Positions 18,901 to 31,200 of a stretch of 64,000 nucleotides of DNA are shown here, piece after piece (the first letter of the stretch is position 1; every line of letters begins with the position of its first letter). Made by a program: the position numbers and the translations under genes. The stretch spans positions 9,317,608-9,381,607 of the forward strand of contig NC_064549.1 of NCBI RefSeq assembly GCF_023856365.1, read 5' to 3'. Under the pieces are notes generated by a model, which made no database searches, was not told the DNA's origin, and saw nothing but the letters and a program-made list of their open reading frames with translations. This DNA comes from Brienomyrus brachyistius (lineage: Eukaryota; Chordata; Actinopteri; Osteoglossiformes; Mormyridae).

Positions 18901-21900
18901 GGCAGCTAGCTGCTGTCTCACAGCCGGAAGGTCGTGGGTTCAGTCCCCGGTCCTTTCTGCGTGGAGTTCGCACGCCCTCCCCATGTTTACGTGTGTTTTC
19001 GCCGGGGGCTCTGGTTTCCTCCCACGGTCCAATGGCGTGCAGGATAGGTTGATTGGTGAGTTTAAATTGGCTCTGTGGTAGTGTGAGTGTGCACCCTGCA
19101 GTATGTTGGCACCTGCCCAGGGTTGGTTCCCGCCTGTGCCCATTGTTCCTGGGATGGGCTCCGGTCCCCCCGTAACCCCAGTTGGGATTAAGCGGTTTCA
19201 GAAAATGGATGGATGGATTATAATGTTCCTTATTTTTATATAATTTTTGTTGTTGATGTTTATTGCAGTTGTTAAGGCATGTTGAGATGGTTCTGCTTAT
19301 ATGCTGCTTATGAATGTCCTTTGAATGCACTATGAAGGTGCAGTTAATGTAAAACGTAACCTTGCATTATATATTATATGAGTAATAATGGCAGTTTAAG
19401 TCAAGAGCAAACACCCAGACCATTGTGCCCAACTCTGCTCCCTGTTACGGTCTTTTGCCTGAACTGTGCTTTGTAGATCCTGAGTGTTTTCTCTTAGGCC
19501 AATTGCAGAATGATTATACTTTGTTTTTGTTATTCCTGTCCGGACTTCTCAAACCCTTTTCTCCACCCGGTGTTCCTATTCATTTCTCCCTTCTTTGTGT
19601 CAGGGGATTCCCGTTCGCCATCCCACCCAGTACTGTCCTTAAACCTTAACACACATTGCTGTCCTGAGTGGTTACACAGATATTTACAGTATATTTAACA
19701 TCTCTGATTATAATAATAAAACATTTGCTACATATAACATGTTTCACTGACAGATTCTGCTTTGCTTTTTTGCCTTGTAAGTCATCCAGTAACACTCGAC
19801 ATTAAATAAATAATTTACAAATATTTTTAATTCATATTGGGATTGAAATGTTCTGAGATGTCTTTGTTTTCTGATTGGTTGATTGTGTTCTGGCCGGTTA
19901 AATGTAAAGTGCTTTCTTACAATGACTGTTGTTAAAAGCGCTATATAAATAAAATTGAATTGAATTCAATTGTTGGGGGTGGTACAGTACTTACCCCTGT
20001 GTTGTTTGACATTCACTTACTCTGGGGAACTGCGGTTAGGTTAACTGGTGTGTGTAAAATTTCCCATGAAGTGTCAGCGTGTATGTGGACTGGTATCCTG
20101 TGCAGAGGATACCCAAGCCTTGTGCCCTCTGCTGCCTGGGATAGCCCCACCCCCGCACCCAACAGTGAGATCGTCTTTGATAAGAGTTGAAAGTATGCAG
20201 TTAAAAGCAATGATTTGTATGTGTGTGTTTTTATCTTTATTAAAAGGTTCTGAAGTAACTAAAGATGTCATGGCAGTGGCTCAGTGATGCAGGGAGCATT
20301 TAATCAGATATGGACATTTTAGGTCCTTAAAGTAAAAATCCAGTCCGAGATTTTGTTCCAACCAACCAGTAGAGTACTCTGTGACTGTGACTCTTTATAC
20401 TCAACTGGCTGGTTGAAACAAAATCTTGAACTGGATTTGTAATTTCTGGACCTGAAGTGTCCATATCTGATTAAAGGCTCACTGCATCACTGAAACACTG
20501 CCACGACATCTGTGGATACTGCCCTGCCTTGTGAACCTGTGTGTTCAGTGTCCCTTTGCCCCAAAGATCCTGGCCTGCAGACGTGCGCAGCATGCATAAA
20601 CACAGCCAGCCGCACATCCGACTGCGTGATGTCCGACGTAGCGGGATCCCACCATGTCTCTCTCCCCTAGGTGTGCCGTGGGTCAGTGGGATAACAGCCT
20701 ACACCTCGAGTGAGCTGGAGGCTGTCAATGGGACCAGCACCAGACTGAAATGTACCTTCCAGACTTCGGAGCCCGTCAGCTCATCCAGTGTGACTGTCTC
20801 CTGGACTTTCCGACCGCAGGATCAAGGTCAGGAAGAATCGGTAAGTCATGTGACATATATGCACAGCTCTCTCATCAAAATAAAAGCACAAGTCATATAG
20901 CTGCGATGATTTAGTGGGTTGTATTTCAGTGACATCCACAACGTCATTCGTTAATGTAGCATCCATAAATGAAATGACGAATGGTAATGCTTTACTTGAA
21001 GGGGTACGAGTAACTTAGTAACTCAGTTACTACTCAAATGCAAATCATGAACAAATAGTTACTGCATGAAATGCATGAACCATTATTATTGATTGATGTT
21101 GAACAAACATGGGATCAGTATGTCACTAAGCAGTGTATTGCTACACTATTGTGCCTCTTCAAAGTGTTAACAGACTTGCATTATAAATAGATTAACATAC
21201 GAATAACATTATAAGGACAAATGGAAAACAGTGGCTGGAAAAAATATACGATTTGTAATATAATTTAAGCAGAAATGAAAGAGTTGGATACAAAACTCAC
21301 AGAAGCCTTCAAAGCCTTCAAAGATAAATCCGCCTAAATGTGCCCCTCGCAGGTGCTGTATTACCGCGAAAAGGCCTATCCGGTCGACTCTGGCCGCTTC
21401 CACAAGCAGGTGGAGTGGGCTGGAGACATCATGCGAAAGGACGCCTCCATCACACTGCGCGACGTAAAATTCAGCTATAACGGCACGTTCACCTGCCGGG
21501 TGACGAATCCCCCGGACGTGCACGGCCGTGCGGGAGAACTGCGCCTCCGCGTGGTTACTTCAGGTCAGTCTCACACCACACTGATACGTCCACCCATATC
21601 CTATATGCACTTATGTGGTGAAGGATTATGGGAAACCTGTAGTCTATCCCATGAAGCAGAGATAGGGAAACACCCTGAATGGGATTCCAGGCCATTTCAT
21701 GGAAGAGACACTCAAAGTCTATGTGTGTGGAATTTGCATGTTCTTCTTGTGTTGGTGTGGGGTTTCCTCTGGTTTACCACCCCCTCCCCCCCACAGTCCA
21801 AAAACATTCTAAGATGAACTGGAGTTACCAAATTCCCCATCTGCGTGAATGGTGTGTCTGCCCCGCACTGGGTTTGCATCCCATCCTGAGTTATTCCCTG

Positions 21901-23892
21901 CCTTACCCCCTTTGTTTCCGGGATCGCCTCGAACCCCTGCAATCCTGTATGGGACAAGCAGTATCAAAGATGGATGGATGAATGGATGGATGAATGGACG
22001 GAAAGGTGGACTATTTGTTGTTCTCTTACAGCCTCCGTTTCCGAGATCGCAATACTGGCTGCAGCCATCGGGGGTGGCATTCTGCTCATGCTGATCATCC
22101 TCATCGCTGTTGTCGCGATCAAACATTACCAGAGGAAACACGAAGACATAGAAGATCACTGTGCCAGTGAGAAGGGCTCCACCATGTGGTGAGATAGTGA
22201 GCGGTGGTGGGGGGGGTGTAGAGAAATGTGACATGGGACACTAAGCCCCCACAATCCCCTTTCTCCGGTAGCATGTCGGGTATTCTCCCTGGGACTCTGA
22301 CACCCTGTAGAGCTTTACTGTACAGTGCCTCTCTGAATCCAGTGCCAGGCGGACTCTTCTTCTGTCTTTCCACTATCTGACCAATCGGGAATCATCGGGC
22401 TGGGGTGGGGGTGTCGGGGGGGGGGGCGTGATTTGTTTTTCTGTTACAATCTGGAAGCTGCTGTAAGGCGCTGATGGTAAGCTTGTGCTGACGGTCCATG
22501 CAGTTTGGGCAAATCCAAGGTCGCAGTGACTGTCAAGTGGTGTGAAATGAAAACAGAAAGTACCAACTGAAATTAACGAAAATGACATCTAGGATTCCAA
22601 GTATCAGTCAAGTAGAAGCTGTCTGAGTAGCGGAATTCCTGACTTATCAGCTACGGCAAAAGGTTGTATTTACGTGAGAGTATTATTTTTCATTTACAGT
22701 ATTTACTAAAAAAAAAAACAACAGCATGCAGAACATTGTTCTCTGAAGGTCATGCTGAATCTGACATCGCAGCCACTGGCCTTGATGCCTCCCGGTATGG
22801 AGTTGGGCCAAAACCCTGATGAGTCCCTGCGGCTCGGTAACATCAGGAGCGAGTCGTGCTGAAACAAGGCCCCGCGTCTCCATCTGAGGGCTCCACCGTG
22901 GAAACATGACACTAAGCCACTCTGGCAGAAACGCGCCTTGACAGTGGACTTCTTATATAGTATTTTTTTCTTTAAAATCTGCACTTTCCCTTTCTGTCTT
23001 TTAAATCAATGTTATATTAAGGATACTAATAGAATATATTCATAACTCTGTTGAAAATAATTTGGTTGTATAACTCTTTATTCTCAATCCTGTATCAATC
23101 AGACTTTTTTTTAATATTTAACTGATTCTTCTTGAAGATCCCAGTACACTGCTAGCCAATGGCTTCATACTACTAACTAGTGTACATGTGTGTTTGCGGA
23201 CCTTACGACACTTTCTAAATTTCTTAAAGAATTTTCCATTGTTATACATAATAACTGTCTAAATCAGCTGCATTTTCCTGCCTGTGCTCAGAGGTCAGAA
23301 AGTGAAATGCTTAGCGCTTAGCGTGCTAACGCACCGTGATCGTCTGATTGTTAAATCCAGCCCTGCTGGCTGCAGTGTTTTTCTGTGGGGTTTTCAGGTC
23401 TCTTCTCCTGTCTCAAATTGTCCCATGAAAGAGTGCACTGCATAGCCACTGGTCAGGCGTGACTCAAACTGTATGGCAATTCCTACAAGACAAAGGCAAG
23501 GAGAGGAAAATTAAACACAGCAAAGAAAAGACGCATTTGTCCAGTGCTTGCAGAGCAGTGATGCAGTTCTCTCCCTCCAGTGGACTGTGCAGACATTCCC
23601 CCCCCTTCTCCCTCCCCACCCCCAATAGCACAATTCCCCTTATTTTCCTTAAGCCAAGTTGTCGGTGTTGGCTTGGTGATCATAGTCTCTTTTTCGGCTC
23701 TCCACCCATTTACCATCCTGCGGCTCTTGACGTCGGTCGTCTGTGTGTCTCAGTCAACCAGAGGAGGACACACACCTGCATGTGATGGAGGAGAAGGCTC
23801 ATTTTGAAAGGCCTGAGAGCCGAGCTTCGCCGCCCAGCATGAAAGACGAGGGGGAGAAGCTCTGTGACAACAGCGTGGTGGTGCTAGAGTGA
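12945..23892 (+). CDS. mpzl2: Myelin protein zero-like 2 (epithelial V-like antigen), homophilic adhesion protein
   Basis: Five exons: 12945-13020 (leader), 20671-20840, 21353-21563 (two halves of the V-set domain), 22032-22188 (membrane helix), 23754-23892 (tail to TGA); phases 1, 0, 1, 2; about 250 residues. The V domain has LEAVNGTSTRLKCTF, VSWTFRPQ, VLYYREKAYP and GTFTCRVTNPPDVHGR, which match MPZL2 closely, including the NPPDV motif and the NGT glycosylation site. MPZL2 is a single-pass surface protein that mediates homophilic adhesion in thymic and other epithelia. The helix is rich in Ile and Leu and is followed by KHYQRKHED. The acidic tail ends NSVVVLE, a possible PDZ-type end. The exon 4 donor (GTGAGA) overlaps an in-frame TGA, so read-through of that intron would give a shorter tail. 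Position next to CD3 epsilon agrees with the mammalian order. Confidence 0.9.
15514..15848 (+). mobile_element. hAT transposon remnant with frameshifted BED zinc finger
   Basis: From 15514 an open frame reads MADEEELIPKKGSTSIAWKW, the usual N-terminal start of a hAT BED-finger protein. After the DVDEP stretch the reading frame slips: in the next frame the DNA encodes DCKLC and then NHLKHKHP, the CxxC and HxxxxH-type half of the finger. The original frame meets TGA at 15658. The right end near 15848 reads GTACCGCCCACCCCTAC, a typical hAT terminus. The catalytic domain is absent and the left terminus was not found, so this is a dead fragment. Confidence 0.7.
17761..17900. mobile_element. Palindromic CAGTGTTTTCC MITE copy
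   Basis: Starts CAGTGTTTTCCAACCTGATC, has CAGACAGTCCGCG and then the inverted AATGTGGACTGTCTG and GGAGGGAGCAAAAACATGG. Same family as 10174. The right end is truncated or diverged. Confidence 0.6.
18900..19215 (+). mobile_element. V-SINE copy with 12-bp target duplication
   Basis: tRNA-like head with GGTTCAGTCCC at the box B place, central GTGGAGTTCGCACGCCCTCC, and an ATGG tail. The exact duplication GATTATAATGTT flanks it (18888-18899 and 19216-19227), as expected for LINE-driven insertion. Confidence 0.88.
19900..19968 (+). mobile_element. LINE-type 3' tail
   Basis: Contains GTAAAGTGCTTTCTTACAAT, AAAGCGCTATATAAATAAAA and then a TTGAATTGAATT run, the usual 3' end of L2-like fish LINEs. The upstream body could not be identified with confidence. 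Confidence 0.5.
20262..20515. mobile_element. Inverted-repeat MITE in MPZL2 intron 1
   Basis: The left arm from AGATGTCATGGCAGTGG through CAGTGATGCAGGGAGC and ATCAGATATGGACA is matched inversely by the right arm ending TGTCGTGGCAGTG on the other strand. Arms are about 100 bp. The element ends about 155 bp before exon 2. Confidence 0.75.
20985..21185. mobile_element. Second copy of the AAGGGG(C/T)AC repeat
   Basis: Matches 2502-2725 over AGTAACTTAGTAACTCA, the block CATGAACCATTA and the right end GTGCCTCTTCAAAGTG. It lies in MPZL2 intron 2. Confidence 0.65.
21590..21995 (+). mobile_element. Diverged V-SINE in MPZL2 intron 3
   Basis: Carries GTGTGGAATTTGCATGTTCT, CACAGTCCAAAAACAT, CCATCCTGAGTTATTCCCTG and a final GATGGATGAATGG tail. 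The head is degraded. It ends about 35 bp before the membrane exon. Confidence 0.7.
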
Positions 23893-25117
23893 AGCATTCC
23901 GAAGCTGGATGTGGCTGCCATGCTCTTGGCCCGGAACGGAATGTTCCGGACTTGCACTTTAAAACGCAGTGATGCGCCAGTGTACCGGCTGGCTGTAACT
24001 ACTAAGATTACCCCTAATAGTATTGCTGTGCTGCAGAATTACGATGGATGAACTTCACTTACAGCTTTTACCTGTGAACGAAAAATGGTAAGAGAAAAAT
24101 GGCAAAAACAAAAATTCTACACGTTTTTTTAGATTTTTTTTTATTTTTTATTGATTGCTGTGTATGGAAGGCAAATCTGTGTTTTGCGGAAACCTGGAAT
24201 TCCTCACGTTGTGTACAAAGTAGTCGTCGTGTCTCTCGGAACAAGTCCGTGCAGCATTCCCAAGAACTGTGTGGGAGTATTTTTGTGTGAGAGAGGTCCC
24301 TGCAATGCCACGCCTTACCATGCCAGTGCTGGACACTGAAGATGTGGGTTTTTCCAGCAAAAGAATAATCCATCTTACCCAAGACATTTTTTTTATTTCA
24401 GTTTCATGTTGTGAACCTTAGAAAGTAAATGTGCTCTGCAGTTATCACAGTGCACATATACCCATGATTTTACCATGTCAGAATATATTCCTTAACAAAT
24501 GGAGGACATGACAGCCAGACCTGAAACCCAAGAAGCGGCCAGAGGTCTCACGTCCGTGAACTTCCTCAAACCCTCTTGAGATTAACATTTCCTCATCTGA
24601 CCTATTCACTGAGCTACTTGTTTTTACTATTCGGTAGTTCTTGGAGTAGCTAAAGGTGGTTGTAATTTTGAGAAAACCACTAAACAAATATCTTGCTAAC
24701 AATCTTATTGGAAAAACTTGATTATGGTTCTGTTTGTATACATTATACCTGGTATATTTTGAAAAGCTTTTATTTTTTTGTTTTTAAATATCGCTTCATA
24801 GTTTTCCATTTTTTCTTTTTTTAAAAAATGAATTAAAAAAAACTTTAAACAAACACATTTTGTCTTCTTATATATCATTGTTATCAGATTGTTACATTCA
24901 AGCAGTTGGGTGCTGTACAAGAGCAGTCATGAATCATGTATTTCAGCTTGGGCCAGAAATTCTTTGTGCGTGTTTGTGTGAGTTAGAGTGCAGAAGTACG
25001 TGTCACACAGAGTGAATCAAAGTCCAAAGCTGTTGTGCAATCTGGCGATTCCAGTGCCAGACTTTATGTAGAGGTACGAGAAAGAGAAGCTTTAAAGAGC
25101 CGTACAGAGAGACAAGG

Positions 25118-25123
25118 AATAAA
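25118..25123 (+). other. Possible MPZL2 polyadenylation signal
   Basis: AATAAA about 1.2 kb after the MPZL2 stop codon. The distance makes it uncertain. Confidence 0.25.
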
Positions 25124-25149
25124 GTGGAAACATTATTTTACTGAGGATG

Positions 25150-25475
25150 ATGAAAACAAATACTTGCATGCATACATACATACATATGCATCTATATACA
25201 TACATACATGCATGCATACATGCATACATACGCATCTATATACATACATACATACTCATCTATATACATACATACATACATACGCATCTATATACATACA
25301 TATACATCTATATACATACATGCATGCATACATACATACATGCATACACATCTATATACATACATGCATGCATACATATATACATACATGCATGCATACA
25401 TGCATGCATACATACATACATACGCATCTATATACATGCATACATACTCATCTATATACATACATACATGCAGTT
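25150..25475. repeat. Compound CATA / GCATCTATATA microsatellite
   Basis: Over 300 bp of CATACATA and CATGCATG units with a recurring CATCTATATACATA block. It opens three overlapping frames with Tyr-Ile-His-Thr repeats, none of which is likely coding. Confidence 0.95.
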
Positions 25476-26342
25476 TCCCTTGTTAAGAAAACAAATCCGT
25501 CCCATGCACCAAGATTTTAACTGCATACTTCCCTAATTCCTCCTGAAATGACCATTTCCTCATCTGACCCATTCAATGAACTGCCTGTTTTCATTATTTG
25601 GTAGTTCTCCTAATAGCTAAAGGTGAGTACATTTCAGCAGACAGATTAATATTTATTATTTAATGTTGAATTCAGGGCAATATATGCCAGCAAGGAACAT
25701 TTAGAGCTTGTGGTTAATTACCTACTACACATCAGTGTTTGGTACATGTCCAGACATCTATCTGTCAAGTGTTGACATCTGCAGGCATCAAAGTTGTAGC
25801 TCTGCATTATTGGAGATTTGGTTTTAGAAGAAACATTTCATGTATTAAAATACGTCAATGAAAATAAATGCCAATAATTCTCATTCCAGGTGTGTGAGAG
25901 AAAATATGCTTACTCTGCTTTCACTGTGTTACTATACTGTGTGCTGAATTTACCATACAACAGAATACACACGTGCCTTCACACAGACTGACCTCTGCAA
26001 GGAAATCTTCCGCACCTCTTAGACGACATGCGTCAGCCACAGCGATGAGGAAACGCTGCCTGCTGTCGGCCAGAAGTTGCCCGGCCCTCATTTCCACCCA
26101 TGGGTGTGGTGGAAAGAAAATAAAAAACTGTCCTTGATGAGTAGTATCAGCATATAAACATCTGCCGATGGCTCAGCCACTACAGACAAAACACAGTGAT
26201 ACTTCACATCAACTCAGGAGAGTGGAGAATAGGATTATGCTGCAATTGTGGAGCATTATAAGCCAATTATATGCATTGAATTCTCAGAGCAAATCTGAAT
26301 TGTTATTGCACAAGGACATACAATTGCCAAATCTTTCCTTAC

Positions 26343-26423
26343 CATTATTATTATTATTATTTTATTGTTCTTTTATTGTTTTATTATTATTCTTTTATTG
26401 TTATTATTATTATTATTATTATG
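26343..26423. repeat. TTA-rich trinucleotide repeat
   Basis: ATT/TTA units interrupted by TTTTATTG blocks. Confidence 0.9.
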
Positions 26424-26492
26424 CAAGAGCTTATAGCTCTTACAAGCATAGTGTTCAGTTCTTCCACATTTTTCTCCTTATATAGGGGTTTA

Positions 26493-26780
26493 GTGATCCA
26501 TCCATCCATCCATCCATCTTCTAGTGGTTTATCCATTGTGGATTCTGGCTGACCTGCAGTACTCCGACACAGTGCAGGGCACCGGCAGGGGTATATCCTG
26601 GATTGCATGCCAGTCCATCATAAGACACGTACTAACTCACACAATATTGTATAATTCACAAAGGACAGTTCACCTAACTGCATGTCTTTGGACAGTGAGG
26701 GGTAACGTGTGTACAGTACCTGAAGGGAGCACCTGCGGCACAAGCAGTGGCAGACCTACCATAAGGCGAGGTCGGTAATC
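26493..26780 (-). mobile_element. V-SINE, minus strand
   Basis: Starts with the CCATCCATCC tail, then CAGTGCAGGGCACCGGCAGG and GCATGTCTTTGGACAGTGAG, the inverse of the V-SINE body. The head is less clear. Confidence 0.65.
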
Positions 26781-28276
26781 GTCTGGGGCCCCCGAAATAT
26801 AGGGGCCTCGTGAAGTCAGAATTTCCAGAAGTTGCAATTAAGGATCTAACAAAATATGATCATTTTAATTATACCAAAATGTCAGTTATTCACATTTTTA
26901 GTGACCGCTTTCAGGATGGATGAAGTTGCCCCCGTCCAGCTATAATGGATTATTCTACTTTGAAACTTCACGCTACCCCTCTTTCTTTTAACAATGGAGT
27001 CTACCAGTTGTTTCACTGCCAAGGGAACTGACACAAAGTAGCCTAATAACAGACAAAGAAATCGGTGCAGTCATACGGGACTAACATTACATCTCATGTA
27101 TTTTTGATACCATCCCGCTAGAGTGGTAGACAAATCCTGAATAGTTTTGGAGAGAACAATTAAATGCGTAAATGCAATAATTCCAGACTAACCATAGCAA
27201 TAGAAGGAACACATAATGGTTTTACTGCGCACTTTGATTAGCGGATTATTGATGTTTCATCTTTCTCTTTCAGCGCCAAAAAATAGCTCAAATGGCCCAA
27301 AAGGACCCTCAGACAAGATAGTCTGCCCCTGAGCACAATGAATATGTGCAAAATTCACACGAGAAAGGGGGTCCGAATTCAAATCCTCAACCTTAATGAT
27401 GTGAAGTACCTGTGGTACCCAGTGAGCCACCATTCCGCTGAGGATTTGGTAATAATATCTCTGCATCTGACATCGCTGTTGCTAAGAGACCCGTCTGTAT
27501 AGCCATCCTCATTGAGATGGTGAAACTGAACACCAGCGCAGAGTGGAAAAATGCACTGTGTCTAACAGAGACCGCTTTGTCTAAAATCTACATTGGCCTA
27601 CCACACCTTACAGACATGGATCTATGGACCAGCAATTGAGTCTCTGCTTTGTGTGTATTTTCTCAGTTACAAAAAGCAGGCCTATTTGTCAATAGTAGAT
27701 TACTGGGTAAAAATACAGGAAGTGCTCCTATAGACGCATCAACAAGTTTACCCTTCCACGGTAAACTGCTATCTACACTATTGAACACAATGAACATAAG
27801 TAAGAACATCTGTAAGATTAAAAGTAAATTGAGTTTCCGTTTAACACGGAAAAAGTGCACTTTGACACACACAAAAACCTGAACCTGAGATATTTGTAGT
27901 GTTTCTCGATATACGTGTAAAAAAGAAAAACGTTTTAGCCTCGAAAACACGCAGATAATCAACAGATTATCAACTCTTACGTAAAATAAATATTACGAAA
28001 CCAGGACGCATTTTAAGTAAAAGACCCAACCCTACTGTTCATCCAAAATAACGAGGATGAGAATGGGACTGGGTGTATGCACCACTTTTGTTAAATCGAT
28101 GTTTTTGCCCGAAAATAAACAGGCTGGGGCTGCGAACCGCCCACTTCCTGAAACACCTGTCAGACAGGTAGAAGCCCAACATGGACGCGAAGAGACCGCA
28201 TCTACAGCTCTGACTTGCTTTGTTTCATTTTGTATTTTGTATTCCTTCCCCACGTATATTACTCCTTTATTAAAAT

Positions 28277-31200
28277 ATGGGGTGCCCTCAACATCCAAAA
28301 ACCGTCTTGTTCCGCCTCCTGATCCTCAGTTTTGGTGAGTTTATGCCAGTTTTGGTTTGTTTGTTGATCCCCGATGTACACGAAACTATTTACCTCGTAC
28401 GGAAAAGTTTAGGTTGCGGCTTCGTTTCTTATTTTTATTTAAAAAATTCAGTGTATTTATCGATTTTAGTTTGCTAGGAACAATTCAGATGGGATATTTT
28501 ACAAGATATTATGAGTGTAATGAATATTCGTGAATGATGAGAATTCGCATTCGTTTCCGATGTATGGAATCGTGTTTAGTGAATTTTAATGACTAGTTTA
28601 AGATGTATATTTTAAAATGTATTAAACATTCCCTTACGCCAGTTATTAATTGTTAAAACGCGACCAAAGTCGACCTTCGGCCAGACAGCGGCGTCCCTCG
28701 GAATGCGATCTGGGGTTTCTGTGTAACAGGACGCTGCTCCTGTCCGCGCAGCGCCGATCGCAGCCCTTTACTCCTGCGCTCCAGAAAAACCGTATGCATA
28801 AACTATTATCGAAGTACAATCAGTTTATTGTATGTCATTTTAAAAAAGAGAAATTCGGCGTGCCGAACAAATGGATTCCATCATATTCCCACCCTTACTT
28901 CAGTTTTCAGTATGCAGACAGCCTGCTTGCCGTTTTAACAATGATCAACTACAGTGCGGTTATTTTACGAGTTGTGGGTTAAATACTGAACATCAGTTAA
29001 TGATCAAGGAATACTTTTAAAACTCAGATACTGTCAACTTACTGAAAAATATATGTTGTACCTTTCTGTTGGATTTCAGCTCTTGGTCATTTATGTTAGG
29101 GTGGTATTTTTAAAAATATAATTGTAATAATAAGATGGTGTATGTGTTGGTTTTGCAGTTAGGGAAAAAAAACAGTAACTAAGGTATGATTAAAGGCATT
29201 ATTACAAATTGGTTTTGGTTGGGTGTGTTACAAAGGTGACATTATCAGAAAGGAGAACAGAGTTAGAGCCGAATATTGTTTAAGAGCGTGATGAATGCTG
29301 GCTCTTCATTGGATTGCATTCTTGTTTCGGTAATGAGGTCTCTGCCCGCTGGTTATTTCTCAAATGACACATTTTCCGTTCTTCTTTCCCACATCTGTGC
29401 TGTGTCTCCTGGCCCCTGCCACCCCCCCCCCCCCCGGTTTCCTACCCCCTAGCCTTGTGCCCGGTGCGTCCCATGCAGATCAGCTGCTCAGATACCCTGC
29501 AGGCCATCCAAGGCGAGGTCATCACCCTCAGCTGCTCCTTCTACTCCACCAGTCCCGCCAGCAGCCACACCTCTGTGGAATGGTCATATCGAGCAAAAGG
29601 AGGTGGTGACACACTGTCGGTGAGTCTCTGCCCCCACCCCCCCCACGAGGGGAATTGAAACCAGACAGGATGCTAAGCTATTAAGACGCAGAACTGTTAC
29701 TTATAAAGCAATAGGTCAGTTTGAGGTCAGCCCTATGAATTTTGTTTTTGGTAACAGTTTTCGATGAAAGAATGTTATAGATGAAACATTTGTGATATTC
29801 AGTAGGTTACAGTGTTATGCTTGTGGTCAGAAGGTGGTCTGTTCAAATCCCATGGCCAGTATAGCGATTTAACTGTCGGGACCTTAAGAAAAATCTGTAG
29901 CCCCGATTCCTCCTGGGACTGGCTGACTGTTTCTCAGTTGAGTGCTACTTTGGATAAAAGTGTCTGCTTAAACAAACAAACAAAAATAAACAAATAAATA
30001 GTGAATGAAATTCACTGTGATTGAAATTAGAAACAGCAAGAATGGGGAGAAAAATGAGTGATTCTCATTTTAAGACCTGAATGTAACTGTAAATCGACAT
30101 CTCTGAACATGCAGATGAACGAGATAATATTATTGTTATTGAGTAATTAAAATTAAAAAAAAAAAAAAATAAATTCTGGGAACTTCAACCCATAAAACCA
30201 ACCCAAAAATGTGTATGTATTGTGTAGGGCTGGGTGATATCATAGGGATATTATATGCCACATGCGCAATAATTACCAGGGCTTCAGATCAAAGGCGAAG
30301 CATTTGGATGGACGTCAGTGTTTCGATCAATACTATACGGGTATTTATTTACGCCCCATTATTTGGTAAGCCGATTACTAGTACAGATAAAATACTGAGA
30401 TGCATTTTGTGACACCCAAAACTTAGTAATCTTTATTAAGTTTGGTTAGTGGAACATGCCACATCATGCTGTTTCGGTATACTATGTTTGGTATACTATG
30501 TTTGGTATACTATGTTTGGTATACTATGTTTGGTACGTCGGTGGTGTGGCGGTAGTTTTTGCAGTTTAAAGTGTGACGCGTTTATTAAACATAAAGATAA
30601 CTTTGGGGCGTAACAAAATGCCTCAATATTTTAGTCATACTACTAATCTGCTTAACATATTGTGGGTGTAAATAAGCGTCCGTATCGTACCGAAAAGCTG
30701 GCATTTGGCCAAATGTTTTGCCTGTCATCTGAAGCCCTGGTGATTATTGAGCATGCGTGATATAATATCGCTATGATATCGCCAGGTCCTAGTATTGTGC
30801 GTATGAAGGGAAGATCAGAATGTTTGATGAATGGACGAAACTCTTCCAATGGTGTTATTACATTTTTTGCATTGTTGGGCCCACAATTGAAGTCCAGTTT
30901 TCAGCTCTGGTTATTACTACCTTTCTTCCGGGCTGGTCGTGTTCTGCATCCTGTGGATGTGTATACTTCAGCCTAGTCCTCAGACAGTTTAGCTCCCTTC
31001 AGGGGGAAGTGTCTATGAATGAAACTGGAAATCAGTTTAGTTTGCTTTTCAGGAAAGTGCCACACTGATTAGATTCTGGAGTGCTTCAGCGAAAACTGAA
31101 AAATTGTAGGTAGGGATTGAAATATTTCAGTGGTATCTGATCTACTACATGAAGGTGTTTAGTGGCTCCCTCTTGTGGTATGAGTAAGAATCTTTTGATT

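Larger units (their letters stand above)
13021..20670. other. MPZL2 intron 1 (7.65 kb)
   Basis: Contains the hAT BED-finger remnant, a palindromic MITE, a full SINE with target duplication, a LINE-like tail and an inverted-repeat element, listed separately. No additional exon with matching phase was found. Confidence 0.7.
23893..28276. other. MPZL2 to MPZL3 interval
   Basis: Begins with probable MPZL2 3' UTR. It holds the CATA microsatellite, an ATT repeat and a minus-strand SINE, listed separately. No additional exon was found. Open frames around 25035-25536 are produced by the microsatellite. Confidence 0.6.

Noticed and set aside
25150..25475. CRISPR-like array
   Set aside because: No spacer and repeat structure of that kind; it is a simple-sequence repeat in a vertebrate genome.
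25035..25536. Long Tyr-Ile-His-Thr repeat protein (up to 161 codons)
   Set aside because: Entirely produced by the CATA microsatellite; three frames are open at once.
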